From contig JBBBWG010003670.1 in the NCBI GenBank assembly GCA_037176905.1, positions 26,816 through 90,815 of the forward strand: a stretch of 64,000 bases of DNA, read 5' to 3'. Both the position numbers and the translations under genes were made by a program. Source of the stretch: Azolla pinnata (lineage: Eukaryota > Streptophyta > Polypodiopsida > Salviniales > Salviniaceae). The notes beneath the pieces are model-generated. The model did not search any database and had not been told where the DNA came from. It saw nothing but the letters and a program-made list of their open reading frames with translations. Of this stretch, positions 9,616-22,344 are shown in pieces; position 1 is the first letter of the stretch; each line of letters begins with the position of its first letter.

Positions 9616-12346
9616 GCAGTGAATGGTGGTATCAGACTTGTTAAGGGAAGACAGGAGAACATTAAAAGAAGAGTTTGTGTATAAAAACCAGCCCCATTGG
9701 GAGTATATATATTTATACTGCCTGCATATTATTTGGTTGGTTTGGTGGTTTTCTTACCGCCACCTCTCTTAACTTGCTTCCTGACAAACTATCCCCAGTC
9801 ATAACTGATTGTAACTACTAACTAGGGGCAGATTCAGTTTCAGTCTCCTTAGGAGCTGATGGAGATATTAGTGTACTTGTCTTTGCTGATTTAGAGTATA
9901 TACCCCCTCAGTGATGCATTCACATCTGTACGAGGGAAAGGATTGATTAGGAGATTTGTCTGATAATGTGGAATCCGTTACTATATTTTCTTGATGAATC
10001 CTGAACTGACTATGAAATCTATCCCAGTGTTAAAGTGTGCGTATCACTGTGTTAAACCATGAGATCATCACAATATCACTCTTGTAAAAGCTTTGCCATG
10101 CACACAAGACTTGCCCTATACTCCAAATTTCTTCCAAATGCATGTGATTGAGAAGCCGATCAAGTTGAAGGATTTTTGTCTACAAGCATCATTTGGGATT
10201 TTTGATCCCCTTTATCATCAAATAGTACGGTACTCAATAACTTTATATGACAGTTTACCTTTTTGTGTACAGTGATGGTAGCAAGAGAGGTGCAATTTCA
10301 ATCGTTTGTATTGATCTTGTTTCTCATGGGCTTCTTCAGTTTTTTTGTAAAACCAGTTCAGGTACTGAGATCCCCTTTTGCGATCCTTACTACACACATT
10401 CCTTGAAAGCAGCCTTGTGACTATGTTGCAGTCATGTGCTAGCTGCTGGAATTGTTCAGATCACAACAAAAAGTGTATGAATTCCTTGGGCTGCCTACGC
10501 ATTTTCTGATTGATTTTTGGGGCGAATTTTCAACCGCACCCTTGAATGTTTGACATGATGATGGATGAATGACAAATGACTTATTTTCGTACATGGTGAC
10601 AGACTTTATTCCATGCTTTGATGGGTGTTTTTGGAAATTTGGTATATGCCAGAATTCCGAGTGATGCCAATACAGAAAAAAGAAAGGACCCAGAATAATT
10701 ATTTGTCGGTACTCTCTATTGAGAGAGAAAACCTTGACAAAAATGATCTCACAAGGATGTATATGGTAAGCACCTGGGGTTTCAGAAAACATGCTAAATT
10801 TTGGAAACTTGTTATAGCCAATACAGTTCTGCTTTGTTTTCCATAGAATCTGATCGTGGATTCTCTTGGAGGATGGTGTTTATATACACGTATGTGCACC
10901 TTTCAAATGAATTTGCAAAGTTATGGAACACCTACCTGTCTAACAGAGAGAGCAACATTATCTATCGCTCAGTGACTCAAAACTTAAGGAGGAAGATCTT
11001 TTGTTTGGTACCCAATTTCCTGCTAGTCAAAAAAACAGAAGAAAGAATTGAACAGAATAATTGTGGCAGCGAGCAAAGGAGTAGCAGGTACTAGAACTGC
11101 AGCATGGGCAAATCAAAGGTGAACATGTTGTAACCTCTAAAGGTAGGCAACTGCAGAGTTAGGACTGTACATAGATAGTGCTTGAACCAGTTCGGTTACA
11201 AGAACTGAACAAACACGCCCTTTCAGTTTTTAATTTTGATATAGCTTGGTCTCTCCCATGAGCTAAAATAGTGTGCAGGGTTGCAATAATTTAAATGATT
11301 CAACCTGAAACAAGTGATCTTACAGCTCAGTGTTTAGGGTTCAGATTCATGCTTAATCTGTGCCCATCAAATTTGCACGCCTCAAAATCTTCAAAACATC
11401 AGCTCCATGGAATGCTTACAACAGAAGGCTTCTCACAATGTTACGGAGGAGAAGCCATGCCTTGTTTACTGGCAAGCAAATACAGAATGCTTGTGAGCAT
11501 GAACACGCTTAATGTTCATACATTTCCAGAGCAAAGAGTGTGTAGCTTTGACAGGTAATAACATAACATAATGGAAGATTTATATATACATGTTTCTGAG
11601 TTTCCCAATGCTGTGTGTTGTGCACTCCCCTTCCCTGTATTTATGCATTCCGCGTTATCTATTGGATCAAGAGAATGGAGAGCTGTACTGCATACTCTAC
11701 CCAATAGATCCTTGCACTATAGATGCCAAAAATACAGATCAAACATACAAAAAGAATCAGCAAGATCAAAAGAACTGAAAAAACAAATTGGGCAGAATGC
11801 CCATAAAGAATGTTTCTCCTAACAAATTGAGTTGAAATCCAAAGAATTACATTTCCACCACTATCAGCTATTACTCCAGAGGTTTCACCATTTCAAGGGG
11901 GGGGGGGGGGGGAGGGGTTGAAGGGTCTATGAAGAATGGTAACCTGTTGCTACAAAGAATGTCATTTAGTGTACACAAATAGAATGGGAGGAAAACCTAC
12001 AGCGCTATATTCATACATGACGGCATACAGACATCATATGCATTTTGCGGTTATGTATGTATGTCAATTCTTCACAATTTGCTGCTCCCAATGATCTGAA
12101 TAAACTTCTAAAAGTCATGGGCACCGACAATGAGAAGCTAAAAAAAAAAACCCATGAATTTCAGTGCGGCCGATCAGCAAGCACTTGTTAGTTATCTTTG
12201 TTGCCGCAAAAAAGAACCTCCGATTTTTGCTCAGCCTTTTCGCAGTTCCGCTCAGTCTTTGTTGCCACAGTGGGAAGGAGGGAGTTTCTTTTCCTTTTCC
12301 TGTAAACCAATTCAAAGCCATGCCTCGATCGAGTAATCGATACCCT
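9616..12346. other. Convergent intergenic region between WRKY and ABCC
   Basis: WRKY (+) and ABCC (-) point toward each other here, so both 3' UTRs should lie in this stretch. I found no supported gene. Open frames of 60-117 codons are scattered on both strands without domain or splice support. A run of 16 G at 11897-11912 is a homopolymer that could form a quadruplex or be an assembly-prone site. Confidence 0.5.
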
Positions 12347-15300
12347 TTACGTCTTTGATCGTGTTGTATACTCACGAACTAGTGCTCCGAAAAGTGTGGA
12401 TGGGTCTTCGATTAGCTTTATAGGGCTGTCATACTCTTTAAGGTAACCTGTTTTACATCATCAAACATGCTGTGAAGAAACTTCAAGAACATAAAAAGGA
12501 ATACAGAGAGATGCTCTGTCTATAGACATACAGTTACTTAGATAGATAGATATTACATATTGTTTATCGATGATTGAAGATGCATATATCAGAATGAATA
12601 TACAGTGTGCTTCATTTCTAGATTATATCAAGTGCACGTCTGAAAATCATCTAGCTTTTTCAAGAACAAAACACGTAAATCTGAGGACAATATTGCTATC
12701 AATGTTTGAAAATGTATATCCCAAAATAAATATATAATGTGACCTTTTTAGATTGTCATGTGGGTTATATATCATACTAAAACAAATGGATGTATCATAA
12801 TGATTAGACTTCTTTTGTTTTATTTTTAGTTACCTGCATCGAGAACCATGACCTTGTCACAATCCATAACAGTGGGTATCCTATGAGCGATGCTAACAAC
12901 AGTGCTTGATATGAACTCCTGTCGGATGATGTTCTGCAGAATGACATCGGTGTGAGCATCCACTGAAGCTGTTGCTTCATCAAGGAACAAAATATGGCTC
13001 TTCTTCAAGAGTGCCCGGCCCAAACAAAGAAGCTGTCTCTGCCCAACACTCCAATTTTCACCATTATCCACCACTGTCAAAATTAAAGCAAATATGAACA
13101 TAAACCAATTGTATTTCTTCCTGCACACTATTTAACAAGTGAAATTGATACCTATTGCGTCAAGCTTGTCAAGCCTCGCTTCTACTATGTTTGCCAGCTG
13201 ACATTTTTGAAGACCCTGAGAAATCCAAATCAAGTGCATTAACTTTACCAAACCTTTTCAAAAGAGTACATATATATGTATGTGTACAGAAAGAAGAAAA
13301 CTATGATGTCTACCTCCCAGATTTCCTCATCAGTATGAACACCCAAAGGATCCATATTTGTCCTAATGGTGCCTTCAAATAGCACAGGGTCCTGAGGGAT
13401 AATGCCCAATCTTGACCTCAGATCGTGGAGGCCAATCGTTGCTATGTCGATGCCATCAAATAAGATGGACCCACTGAAAGGCTCCACGATCCGAAAAAGC
13501 ACTTGAATGAGGGTTGATTTGCCACTTCCTGTCCTCCCAACAACACCGATCTTTCCTCCACCAACAATCTCGAGAGTTATCCCTTTCAGAACAAATGGCA
13601 TTGTAGGTTGATAACGTGCCTGGAAAAAGCAACAAAGATACAAAATTCATCATTTGAAGCTATTGCGGAACCTTATAGGTCCACAAAATACGCAATAGGA
13701 AGTCCAAAGGATATGCTAGAACAAAGTTATTTGGAACATAGAGAACACAATTGACATTGCCAATGAAAAGAGTAAACAGAACTGTGTTTATTGCCAGTCC
13801 AGAAATTCGACCAAAAATCACAAGCAAGATAATAATCTATCATTTCTACCTTAGTATAAAAAATGAAATATTTTTCTAAGTTATGCACAGATAGCTTTAG
13901 GATCACTCATATTATTTGCAGATTAGAAGCTGGATATTTAAAGGTCTCGCAAACAGATTTCAACGAATTTCATCCTCCAGTATATGCAGTGAAATGGCTG
14001 TCCTAAAGCCGTAATGTATGCATAAACAATCAGTTCCTTGATAATGCATTTCATAGTGGCAATATTTGAAAGTCCAAAGTTAGAATAGTGGTGCATTTAT
14101 CAATGCAAAAATATAAAAACATAGCAGAGGAAAGGCAAATGTGGTAGTTACCATCAAGTTGTTAATACTAATCTGCCCTCTCTCTGGCCACTCTTTATCT
14201 GGCACTTTCCCTTCTATAACAAGTGGTGCCTCACTTGGCAACCTGATGTATTGCCCAACACGCTCCACTGCAACCATCTTGTTCTCAATCATACAGCTGA
14301 AGAAAACAAAGGCAGCTAACATGGTGTTCAAAGACATCCCATAGGAAAGTGAAAGAGCTGCAAAAGCTGCAAAAAAGCCCATGTAAATATTCAATCTTTC
14401 CGGAAACAAAGCTTAATTTGAAGAGAAACAGAGAGTTTTATTACTCACAAGGTTTAACCACTCCTTCTGGGAGAACTACAAGTAGGAATGCTGCCATACA
14501 CAGTATCGATGCTCCAATAATCTCAAGCCTGAATCCAAGCCATTCATTGGAGGCATTGAAGTGGAAATCCATCTTCAGGTTGGTATTTACACGGATTAGA
14601 TTCATTTCAATGAAATCTTTCTCTTTCCTGAAACCCCTAATAACCACAAAGCCAGCTATGGTCTCTGTGAAATGATGGATCACAGGAGCTTTGGTGACAG
14701 AATCAAGGCGAGTAATCTCTCTCGAGGTGTTCATGTAGTAGCCCTGTGTTTGAAGCCAGCAATCAGTATAGAACGTTGACTTTCTGGCACAAAAACATTA
14801 CTTTGAGGCTAATTAACTATGTTGACAAATACGATACTTACTTGAAAGTGATGATATACCCATCCTAACGGTATTATTAGAAAAATCACAGGCCAAGTGA
14901 CTACACAAGTCACAATAATCACACCTATGGTTGCAGAATATAGTATCAGTGCTAGCATGCAAGAAAGGGGCAACATGATATCCATGGTCGCTTGATCCGT
15001 TGAGGACTGTCACATACACAAGCATGAACAAGTTAGACATTAACTAAATCAATCTACATAAAACGAAATTCCAAGGATCCCTGATTAGAGAAAAGCAGCA
15101 TCATGGTACCCGTGTTAATATTCTCCCTGTTGGTGTTGTGTCAAAAAAGCTCATGGGAGCTCTGAAAATGCTGCCTAGCATGTCAAGGTAGAACTTCTGA
15201 GTAGTCTTCAAGCTGAAAAGAGCCATGAGGATGGCTCGGACGACAACAAACAGCCAGCTCCCTGCACAAAGAAGAGCATAGACGCGCATGAAGACAACAG

Positions 15301-18260
15301 CACTGAAGGAAGTCTGAGAGGTTTCATGGGAGAGCCAGAAATCAGCACTGATGGCAAAGCTCTGAGTGATGATCTGAACCACAAAGATCAAGATAATGAA
15401 GTAGAATCCGAAAGCCCTGGTCAGATACAACCAGTACACACTCCATGCCACTCTCCCAGATTCTCTCTTCTCATCTTCAACAAGCTTTCCAGGTGGTTCT
15501 ACAATGAGGGCGGTCGAAGAGAGAGAGGTAGAGCTACCAAGCTTCATCAAGTTCTCTTGTGAGGTAGTGAAAGAACCAGAGGCCGAGCTATTCATCAGTT
15601 GCATACTGTCATCGAAAGTCTCTTTGAATGGACTTGCAGCTGGGGTTCCTACTTTCAAAGGGCTCGCTGGAGTGACTAGCTTCATCTCCTCTGTGTCCAA
15701 ATGCCTTCCATGGCTCTCATGAACCGTTCCAATGGCCTTCTTATGTGCCTCAACCAACGCTCCAAACTCTGCCCCAGCCTCCACCAGCTCAGTATAGCTC
15801 CCTGACTGCTGTATTACACCATCTTGTATCACCTGGAAAAGAAAACAGGATAGAAAACCCTAAGAGGAACTCCATGCTTCTGAGCAAAACACAGCAGCAG
15901 CACAACCACCAATATTAACAGTTCGAAACAGAGGATCTGAACTCCCTCCAGAGCTCTTAATTATCGATCAGATCATGAATAGAATGTTCCACAATATGCA
16001 TGCGTACGAGAATGAGATCCACTTTGTGCAGAAACTCCACTTGATGTGTCACGAGAATCCTCGTCTTCCTCTTCAAAACTCCCAGCAAACAATCCTGCAA
16101 CTCTCAAAAAGAAGGAGAAGAACGTTGCAAATCCAATTCTGATTCATGATGTCAAAACCATACGAGTGAAAGCACAAAGTCCAGCTTTTCTTTTACCTTA
16201 AATATGGCCGATCCTGTATGTGCATCGACAGCACTAAACACATCATCTAAGAAATAAATATCTGAATCTTGATACACTGCTCTAGCTAGCTGAACCCTTT
16301 GTTTTTGTCCACCGCTGAGGTTGATACCTCTCTCGCCGATTTCAGTTTGATCCCCAAACTCCAAGAGTTCCATGTCTTGTTGCAAGGCACAAGCCTTCAT
16401 GGTCCTTTCATACCTAGCATGGTCCATTGGCATTCCAAAGAGTATGTTTTCTTCCACAGTGCCACTCTGAATCCACGCAGTTTGAGGCACATAGGCTGTC
16501 TTACCACAGACTTGAACCTGATAGCGTCATAAAAAGGAATATCCATTACGAAATGTGGTGCACACGAAACATCAGTAATAAGATCACACAATTCAGTTGA
16601 AACTATTCAATTCTTGAACTCAGTGGGTTATACTTTGAGGATAAAACAAGCAAAAAACCGTTGTAACATCATAAACTTCGGTTAAAAAGTTTTGCATTGT
16701 TAAACTCACTGGGTTCAAATACAGTTTGAAGGGAAGCAGACATTCTTACCTTGCCGGACAATTTTGGCATTTCTCCGAGTAAAGCTGCGAGTAGAGAAGA
16801 TTTACCTGCCCCAACCATCCCAACAATGGCTACTAATTGTCCATGTTGTATCTTAACATTGATATCATGAAGAATTGGCCTAGGCACCTCTTCATCCCAG
16901 GTAAACCCACCATGCTCGATAACAATCGAGTACTTTGTGCCATGCTGTGGGTCCCGTATCACATAGTCTTCTAACTCCTTGCATAGCAGATACTTATCAA
17001 GCCTGTCCAGGGAAACAAATGCTTGAGAGACCGAAATGATAGCTTGAGGGAAGGTCCTAATGGGCTCCGAAAGGATGTTGAATGTTGATATCACCGTAAA
17101 CACTTTGGCGGAGGTAAGCTCGGTACCCAATAGCAAGCAAGTCCCGAAAGTAAAAATAGAGACGACTGAAGTCGAGATCGTGAGCAGCGTCACATTCGAT
17201 GCTAATGCATACTGGAACTTGGCCAAACACTTGTACTCCGATCTCCTGCAATCTTCGACCCTCTTGTGGAAGTAGTGCTCCCAAGCCTGCAGCTTGATGC
17301 TCCTCATGTAGTTTAGCACCTCGGTGGTCGCCCTCATCCGTATGTCCTTCTTCGCCATGACTTGCAGGGAATAAAGCCTCAACAGCCTGCTATTGTTACT
17401 GACGAGAGCTCCGAATACGAGCATCGTCGCGAGGCCAGCGAGCATCGAGATGCCGATCTCCCGGTAGAGTATAAGCAGGGCGATCACGATCTGGAACGGA
17501 AGCATCCACGTGTTGTGCAGCTGGACGATCGAATCGTTGATCTGTTGGACGTCTACGGTCATGTAGTTCACGATCCTGCCCGCGCCATGGGATTGGCGAG
17601 AGGAGCTGGAGAGGCGGAGGCCCTTGCGGTAGATGCTTGTGATGAGGCAAGACCTGATCATCATCCCGAGCTTCTGGGACAGGAACTGGTAGTGATGGGT
17701 GGAGAGGACCTCGACGAACTTGGCGAAGAGGAGGATGAAGACAAGCATGTAGCCTTCGATGTAGTAGCGAGGGTCGGTTTCGAGGAAATCGACGAAGCTC
17801 TGGATGAGCAAGGGCCCGACGTACATCGAGATCGCCTTCACGAACGCGATCATCGCCGTCGATGCCAGCTGGCACCCGAACGATCGCAGGATCGCGGATC
17901 GCACCGGGTGGCTGCGATCGCTCGATCGGACCCTCGACCAATTCGATTCGAACAAGCGGTAGAGCCTCTCCGCCTTGTCGTCGGGGGAAAGTTCCGGAAC
18001 ATCCCCGATCTGCAGGGTTGTTTTCTTCCCCTTGTAGAGCAAGGGATTCAGCCATAGCCAGAATGTCTTGCTCAAGAATCCAGCAGTGTAATAGCCTGTG
18101 ATTTCTTCTTCTTCTTCTTCTTCTTCTTCTTCTTCTTCTTCCTCGCCATCGCCATTTTCATCTTCTGCTCCCTGATCATGCCCTTCATCGCGGGGCAGCA
18201 GCGGTTCAGACAATGCCCCATTTCCTCTTCCATTTCCAATCTTCTTCTTTTGCTTCTTCT

Positions 18261-18292
<32 letters not shown>

Positions 18293-18790
18293 CTCTTCTT
18301 CTTCTTCTTCTTCTTCGAGGCCTTCTCTTGTGCCAGGCCTGTGTGCCCCTTGGCAGAAACACAGAGCAGAAACACCGAGACGGGGAATGTGGCTATGGCC
18401 ACCACGTCGTCCACCCTGAGAGAGATTTCGTAGTACAGGAAACCGTACCTCGCTATCCTGATGATCGAGGAAGAGAACGTGAGGATCGCCACGACGCCCG
18501 TGAGAAACCACCATAGCCGGAGGGGATGCGGATACTTGGCCGATCTGTAGCGAATCTCTCGCGACACTGTCAGCGCGAAGAAGGTCCAAGCGACGGCCTT
18601 CGCAGACGAGAAGAGAATCTCCGCAATGTAGATGCCTGCCCACCCCGAAACCGCGAATGCGTAGTACAGGTGCCAGGAGAGCTCGCCATAGCTGAGCAGG
18701 GACGCGAAAGAGAGGAGGGTTAGGGTTAGGATGTAGAGGACGCTGGCGCGGGGGGGAGGTTTAGGGCCGGGGAAGCCGCGATGATGGCCT

Positions 18791-18831
<41 letters not shown>

Positions 18832-19065
18832 CTCATCCTCATTCTGCTTCTCATCCTCTGCGTGCTCATGAGGGCCGCCGGAAGGGCCGCGGAGGAGGAA
18901 TGCGGAGAGGAGGAAGATGGAGAGGAAGCAGAGATGGAGGAGAGCTTGCGCGATGTGGTGCGAGCAGGGGGAGAAGAGAACGTAGATGATCCATTCGAGG
19001 GCGGGAACCTGCTGGGAGGAGAGTGGGCCTGGGCCGCAGCAGGAGAGGGACAGGATCCACGCCAT
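12347..19065 (-). CDS. Full-length ABC transporter, subfamily C (MRP type)
   Basis: Eleven predicted exons on the minus strand: 19065-16750, 16517-16197, 16094-16008, 15832-15110, 15006-14842, 14743-14449, 14366-14152, 13619-13314, 13215-13152, 13073-12834 and 12447-12347. Phases agree throughout and give 1610 residues, typical for plant ABCC. Such proteins export glutathione conjugates and other organic anions, mostly across the vacuolar or plasma membrane. The order is TMD0, TMD1, NBD1, TMD2, NBD2. NBD1 has Walker [10 protein letters not shown] (about 749-757), signature LSGGQKQR and Walker [20 protein letters not shown]2 has [25 protein letters not shown] and [17 protein letters not shown]. 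Start: the first in-frame ATG (MAWILSLS); an upstream TTG is not used. The N-terminal third carries poly-Gln, Lys/Gln and poly-Glu runs coded by trinucleotide repeats. Resemblance is to the ABCC4/ABCC14 branch, from memory; the substrate is unknown. Confidence 0.95.
18104..18142. repeat. (CTT)n microsatellite coding poly-Glu in ABCC exon 1
   Basis: A pure CTT/GAA run inside the open frame translates as about 14 Glu residues between the DENGDG stretch and [10 protein letters not shown] (CTG)n/(CTT)n compound run at 18241-18318 encodes alternating Lys and Gln blocks, and a (CTG)n run at 18797-18830 encodes 11 Gln. All three lie in cytosolic linkers or loops flanking TMD0, where length variation would be tolerated. 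Confidence 0.85.
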
Positions 19066-19220
19066 AGCACCCTGCAAGAGGAGGGAGGAAGAAGAAGAAG
19101 AAGGCGATGGCGATGGCGATGGCGATGGCGATGGCGATGGGGGAGAAGCAGAGCAGAGATCTGCAGAGAAGCAGAAGCAGAAGAGAGAGAAGACGAAGAG
19201 AGAGAGAAAAGAGAGAAGTA

Positions 19221-19254
<34 letters not shown>

Positions 19255-19660
19255 CTACATATATATATATATGAGTATTTTTAGATATAGAGAGATGATG
19301 TGGGGGCGTGTGTATGTGCATGCGCATGTATGCATGCGCGCATGCATGCGTCTGCATGTGTGCGCATGTATGCATGCATGTGCGCGTGCGTGTATGCGTG
19401 CGTGTGCATGTATGCATGTGCGGGTATGCATGCGTATGTGCGTGTGCATGCATGTGTGCATGCATGTGTATGTGCGTGCGTGCATGTGTATGTGCGTGCG
19501 TGCATGTGTATGTGCGCGTGCGTGTATGTATGCATGCATGCAGGCGCAACAGATGTACGTACGTACGTACGTATGTATGTATGCAACAGATGTACGTACG
19601 TACGTACGTATGTATGTATGCAAGTGCAAGGGATGTACGTATGCATGCATGTATGCATGC
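19066..19660. repeat. Microsatellite cluster upstream of ABCC
   Basis: From left to right: (GATGGC)n at 19103-19140, an AG-rich tract to 19218, (ATT)n at 19219-19253, (AT)n near 19257-19272, then about 340 bp of alternating purine-pyrimidine sequence built from tgca, tgcg and tatg steps (19300-19660) with (ACGT)n cores at 19556-19575 and 19591-19609. The long frames on both strands (Cys/Met-rich or His/Thr-rich) are repeat translations. Such sequence can adopt left-handed DNA. Confidence 0.85.
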
Positions 19661-19814
19661 ATGTGTTTGGTCTGGTCATTTGTCTTGTCTGTTCAAGTGC
19701 TACTACTACACCATGGGGCACATTCGAAGCGCATCATGTTCATCGGTGAATGGCATGGCATACATATGGCATGGTCTCAAGGGAACTGCTGCTGCCTTCG
19801 CTAGCGAGCATATA

Positions 19815-19958
19815 TACTGTATCTGCTCGATCCCTAATTACATACGTACGTGCGTGCGTAAATACACGTTCTATCTCTGATTCTGTCTCTGCATTGCCTC
19901 TTGTATTGGATCGATCCCCTTCTGTGCCTAATTGCATACATATAATGTATATGTATAC

Positions 19959-19989
<31 letters not shown>

Positions 19990-20360
19990 CCGATTCTCAT
20001 CTCTGATTCTATCTCTGCACTGCCTACTGTATCGGATCGATCCCCTTCCGCGCCCGAACTACATACATGCATGCGGATGTACATGCATATATACACGCGT
20101 CGCATCTCTGTCGTGTGCCTCTGTATTGGATCGATCCCCTTCTGCGCCCTGACTGCATGCATTACATACAAACTGGATTCATACATGCATGCAATGCAAT
20201 GCAATGGCATGCATTACATACAAACTGGATTCATACATGCAATGCATGCATGCACCGATGCATACCGAATCTACGTCTGCTGTGCAGATTGTTCTGCGCC
20301 CAGAACGCATGCATACATATTGATTGTGTATGTGGCATTCCTCCGTATTGGGTCCAATTC
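19815..20360. repeat. Tandem repeat with a ggatcgatccccttc core, unit about 105-125 bp
   Basis: The block tctctgattctatctctgca followed by ttggatcgatccccttctg and an acatac tail recurs near 19870, 19997 and 20099, with a decayed copy near 20337. A nested duplication of tacaaactggattcatacat occurs at 20165 and 20217. (CA)n/(TA)n stretches join the units. A (TTTC)n pyrimidine tract follows at 20508-20560. No coding sequence is supported. Confidence 0.8.
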
Positions 20361-20560
20361 TCTTCTGCAACAAACAGCGGAGCGCAGCATCATCCATCCA
20401 TTCATTCATCCATCAGAGATCCAGCATGGCATGGTCCGAGAGCCAGTACACGATGCTTTCTGCCAAATATCTGCCGGAGGACCCGTCTTCGACGCCGCTT
20501 TTATTCGTTGTTGTTTTTTTTTTTCTCTCTTTCTTTCTTTCTGTCTTTCTTTCTTCCCTC

Positions 20561-21285
20561 GAGAAGTCGACGCGGATGTGTCAGGATCATGGACTTTGCG
20601 GAGAAGCCCGATTGTACGCAATCTCGCACTGCCCTGCATCCTCCTGTTGCTACCATCTGTCTGTCCGTTGTCGTCGAATCAGCTCGGTGTCTTCCTTCTT
20701 CTTCATCTTGTCCCATGTGCCTTTGCTTCGTAGCCTTTACGTCATGTGCCCCTTTCCGAGGATTTTATTTTTCTTGATCCACCCGGCTATCTGGCCCAGC
20801 TCCTCAGATTCAGTCTGGCCCATGAAATCCTGCAATCGCGATTCAGCAAGTCCCAGAAGAAGCCCTGTCCTAAACTTTAAAGCCGCAGTTCGGTATATCT
20901 ACCAGCCAAATCTAACCCGATTTAAAACCGCCCCCCCCCTCTCATATGCGAATCGACCCTTTATTCCTTCCCTTAACGAAATCCATGCGAATCGACAACT
21001 GGCAACTTGTAACTGACCGAGCTCCATGCCGCCAATGCTGGATTCCGACCGTTGGATCGATGGTTCTGAAGTAAATTTCACCCCAGACGACCGTGAACAT
21101 CATCTAGCCTCAAAAACCGGCGGTTTCGATTCATTTCTGCATCGCGAGAATCGAGCCCAGGCGCTCGATCCTGTGCTTCAGTTTACGACAAACCCAAGTC
21201 AATCTACTCGAAGGAGCACATGCCTTAATAGTCATCAAAACAATATAGCTGATCACATTTCTTTGCAAGTCGCCTTTCGTCAGAA
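20561..21285. other. Intergenic, nothing recognised
   Basis: Single-copy-looking sequence between two repeat arrays. The long plus-strand frames entering from the left are continuations of repeat translations and show no domain. Confidence 0.4.
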
Positions 21286-21748
21286 AGATGAAGGATTATA
21301 GATCCTACACGGTCCGATTCATAATAAGTGCAAAACCAACCAAAATCGATGCGATAAGGAGTCGAAGTAAACCAAAGACAGACACAGAGATGCATAGACA
21401 TATGTTTAGAGAGGTCAGAAAATGGCCTCTGTATGACCCAGATGAAGGATTAGGTCTGGCACGGTCCGATTCGTAATAAGGGCAAACAAACTAAAATCGA
21501 GGTGATACGGAGCCAGAATAAACCAAAATCGGTGCGATAATGAATCGCAAAATAAACCCAAAACCAATGCGATAAGGAATCTCAAAATAAACCCAGACCA
21601 CGGTGCAATAAGGAAATCGAAATAAACCAAAACCACTGCGATAAGGAATCAAAATAAACCGAAATCGGCACAATAAGGAAATCGAAATAAACCGAGATCG
21701 GTGCGATAAAGGAAATCGAAATAATCCAAAAGAATCGCGGCAATCTGC
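21286..21748. repeat. Degenerate 30-36-bp minisatellite (aaataaaccaaaatcggtgc type)
   Basis: About nine units containing gcgataaggaa and tcgaaataaacc run across 21487-21748. A longer unit carrying acggtccgattcataataag occurs at 21308 and again at 21458, showing higher-order duplication. All frames across it are open on the minus strand because the units lack stops there; I do not call a gene. Confidence 0.85.
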
Positions 21749-22073
21749 AGGCATCGAGAGTGCGAGGAATCTCCCAACATGGGAGATTCTTACTTATCAT
21801 ACCAGCTCTTTTTCGATCCCCGACATAATACAAAGGAATGAAACAGAGTGATGGAGTTTGTTTGTTTGAGAACAGTTGGAAATGGTTCTTACCTTGATGA
21901 GCTTGTTGGTTGATGATGAGCTTGCTCCCGTGCTTGGATCGCTGTCGTTTTTCGACGGCATTTCGTCTGCTGCAGCTCTTGGATTCCATATAAACCCATT
22001 GGCTTAGGTTAGCTTGCTGGGCAGGTGGATTTGAAGCAAAATGCTTGAGATCCCATCTCTTACATTGTGAAAC

Positions 22074-22203
22074 ATCCAGAAGAAGATGCTTTCTTTTACC
22101 AGCATCAAATCCAGAAGAAGCTACTTTCTTTACCAGCATCAAACCCAGAAGAAGCTACTTTCTTTACCAGCATCAAATTCCAGAAGAAGATACTGTCTTT
22201 GCC
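22074..22203. repeat. 36-41-bp tandem repeat, four copies
   Basis: Copies of tttaccagcatcaaatccag plus aagaagctactttc start near 22076, 22117, 22153 and 22187. The array lies about 140 bp beyond the stop codon of the PPR gene and may be in its 3' UTR. Confidence 0.85.
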
Positions 22204-22344
22204 TTGGATGCTTGGATAAGGATGCTACCCTCGAGAGATGCTTATCGGGGGCTATGGTCTTGAATCGGAGCGCTACGAAAGAAGATCTCAAAATCAAGGT
22301 CCACGGCACAGACACACTCATTCCCTGCATCTCCCTCCGCGCCT

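Noticed and set aside
13155-13382. 75-codon plus-strand frame across ABCC exons 8-9
   Set aside because: It overlaps the conserved NBD2 exons and their intron in antisense.
17362-18101. 230-codon plus-strand frame opposite the ABCC first exon
   Set aside because: Antisense shadow of a GC-rich coding exon; no homology I recognise, and the minus strand is clearly the gene.
19250-20210. Cys/Met/Val- and His/Thr-rich frames resembling metal-binding peptides
   Set aside because: They track the tgca/tatg simple repeat exactly and have no other coding sign.
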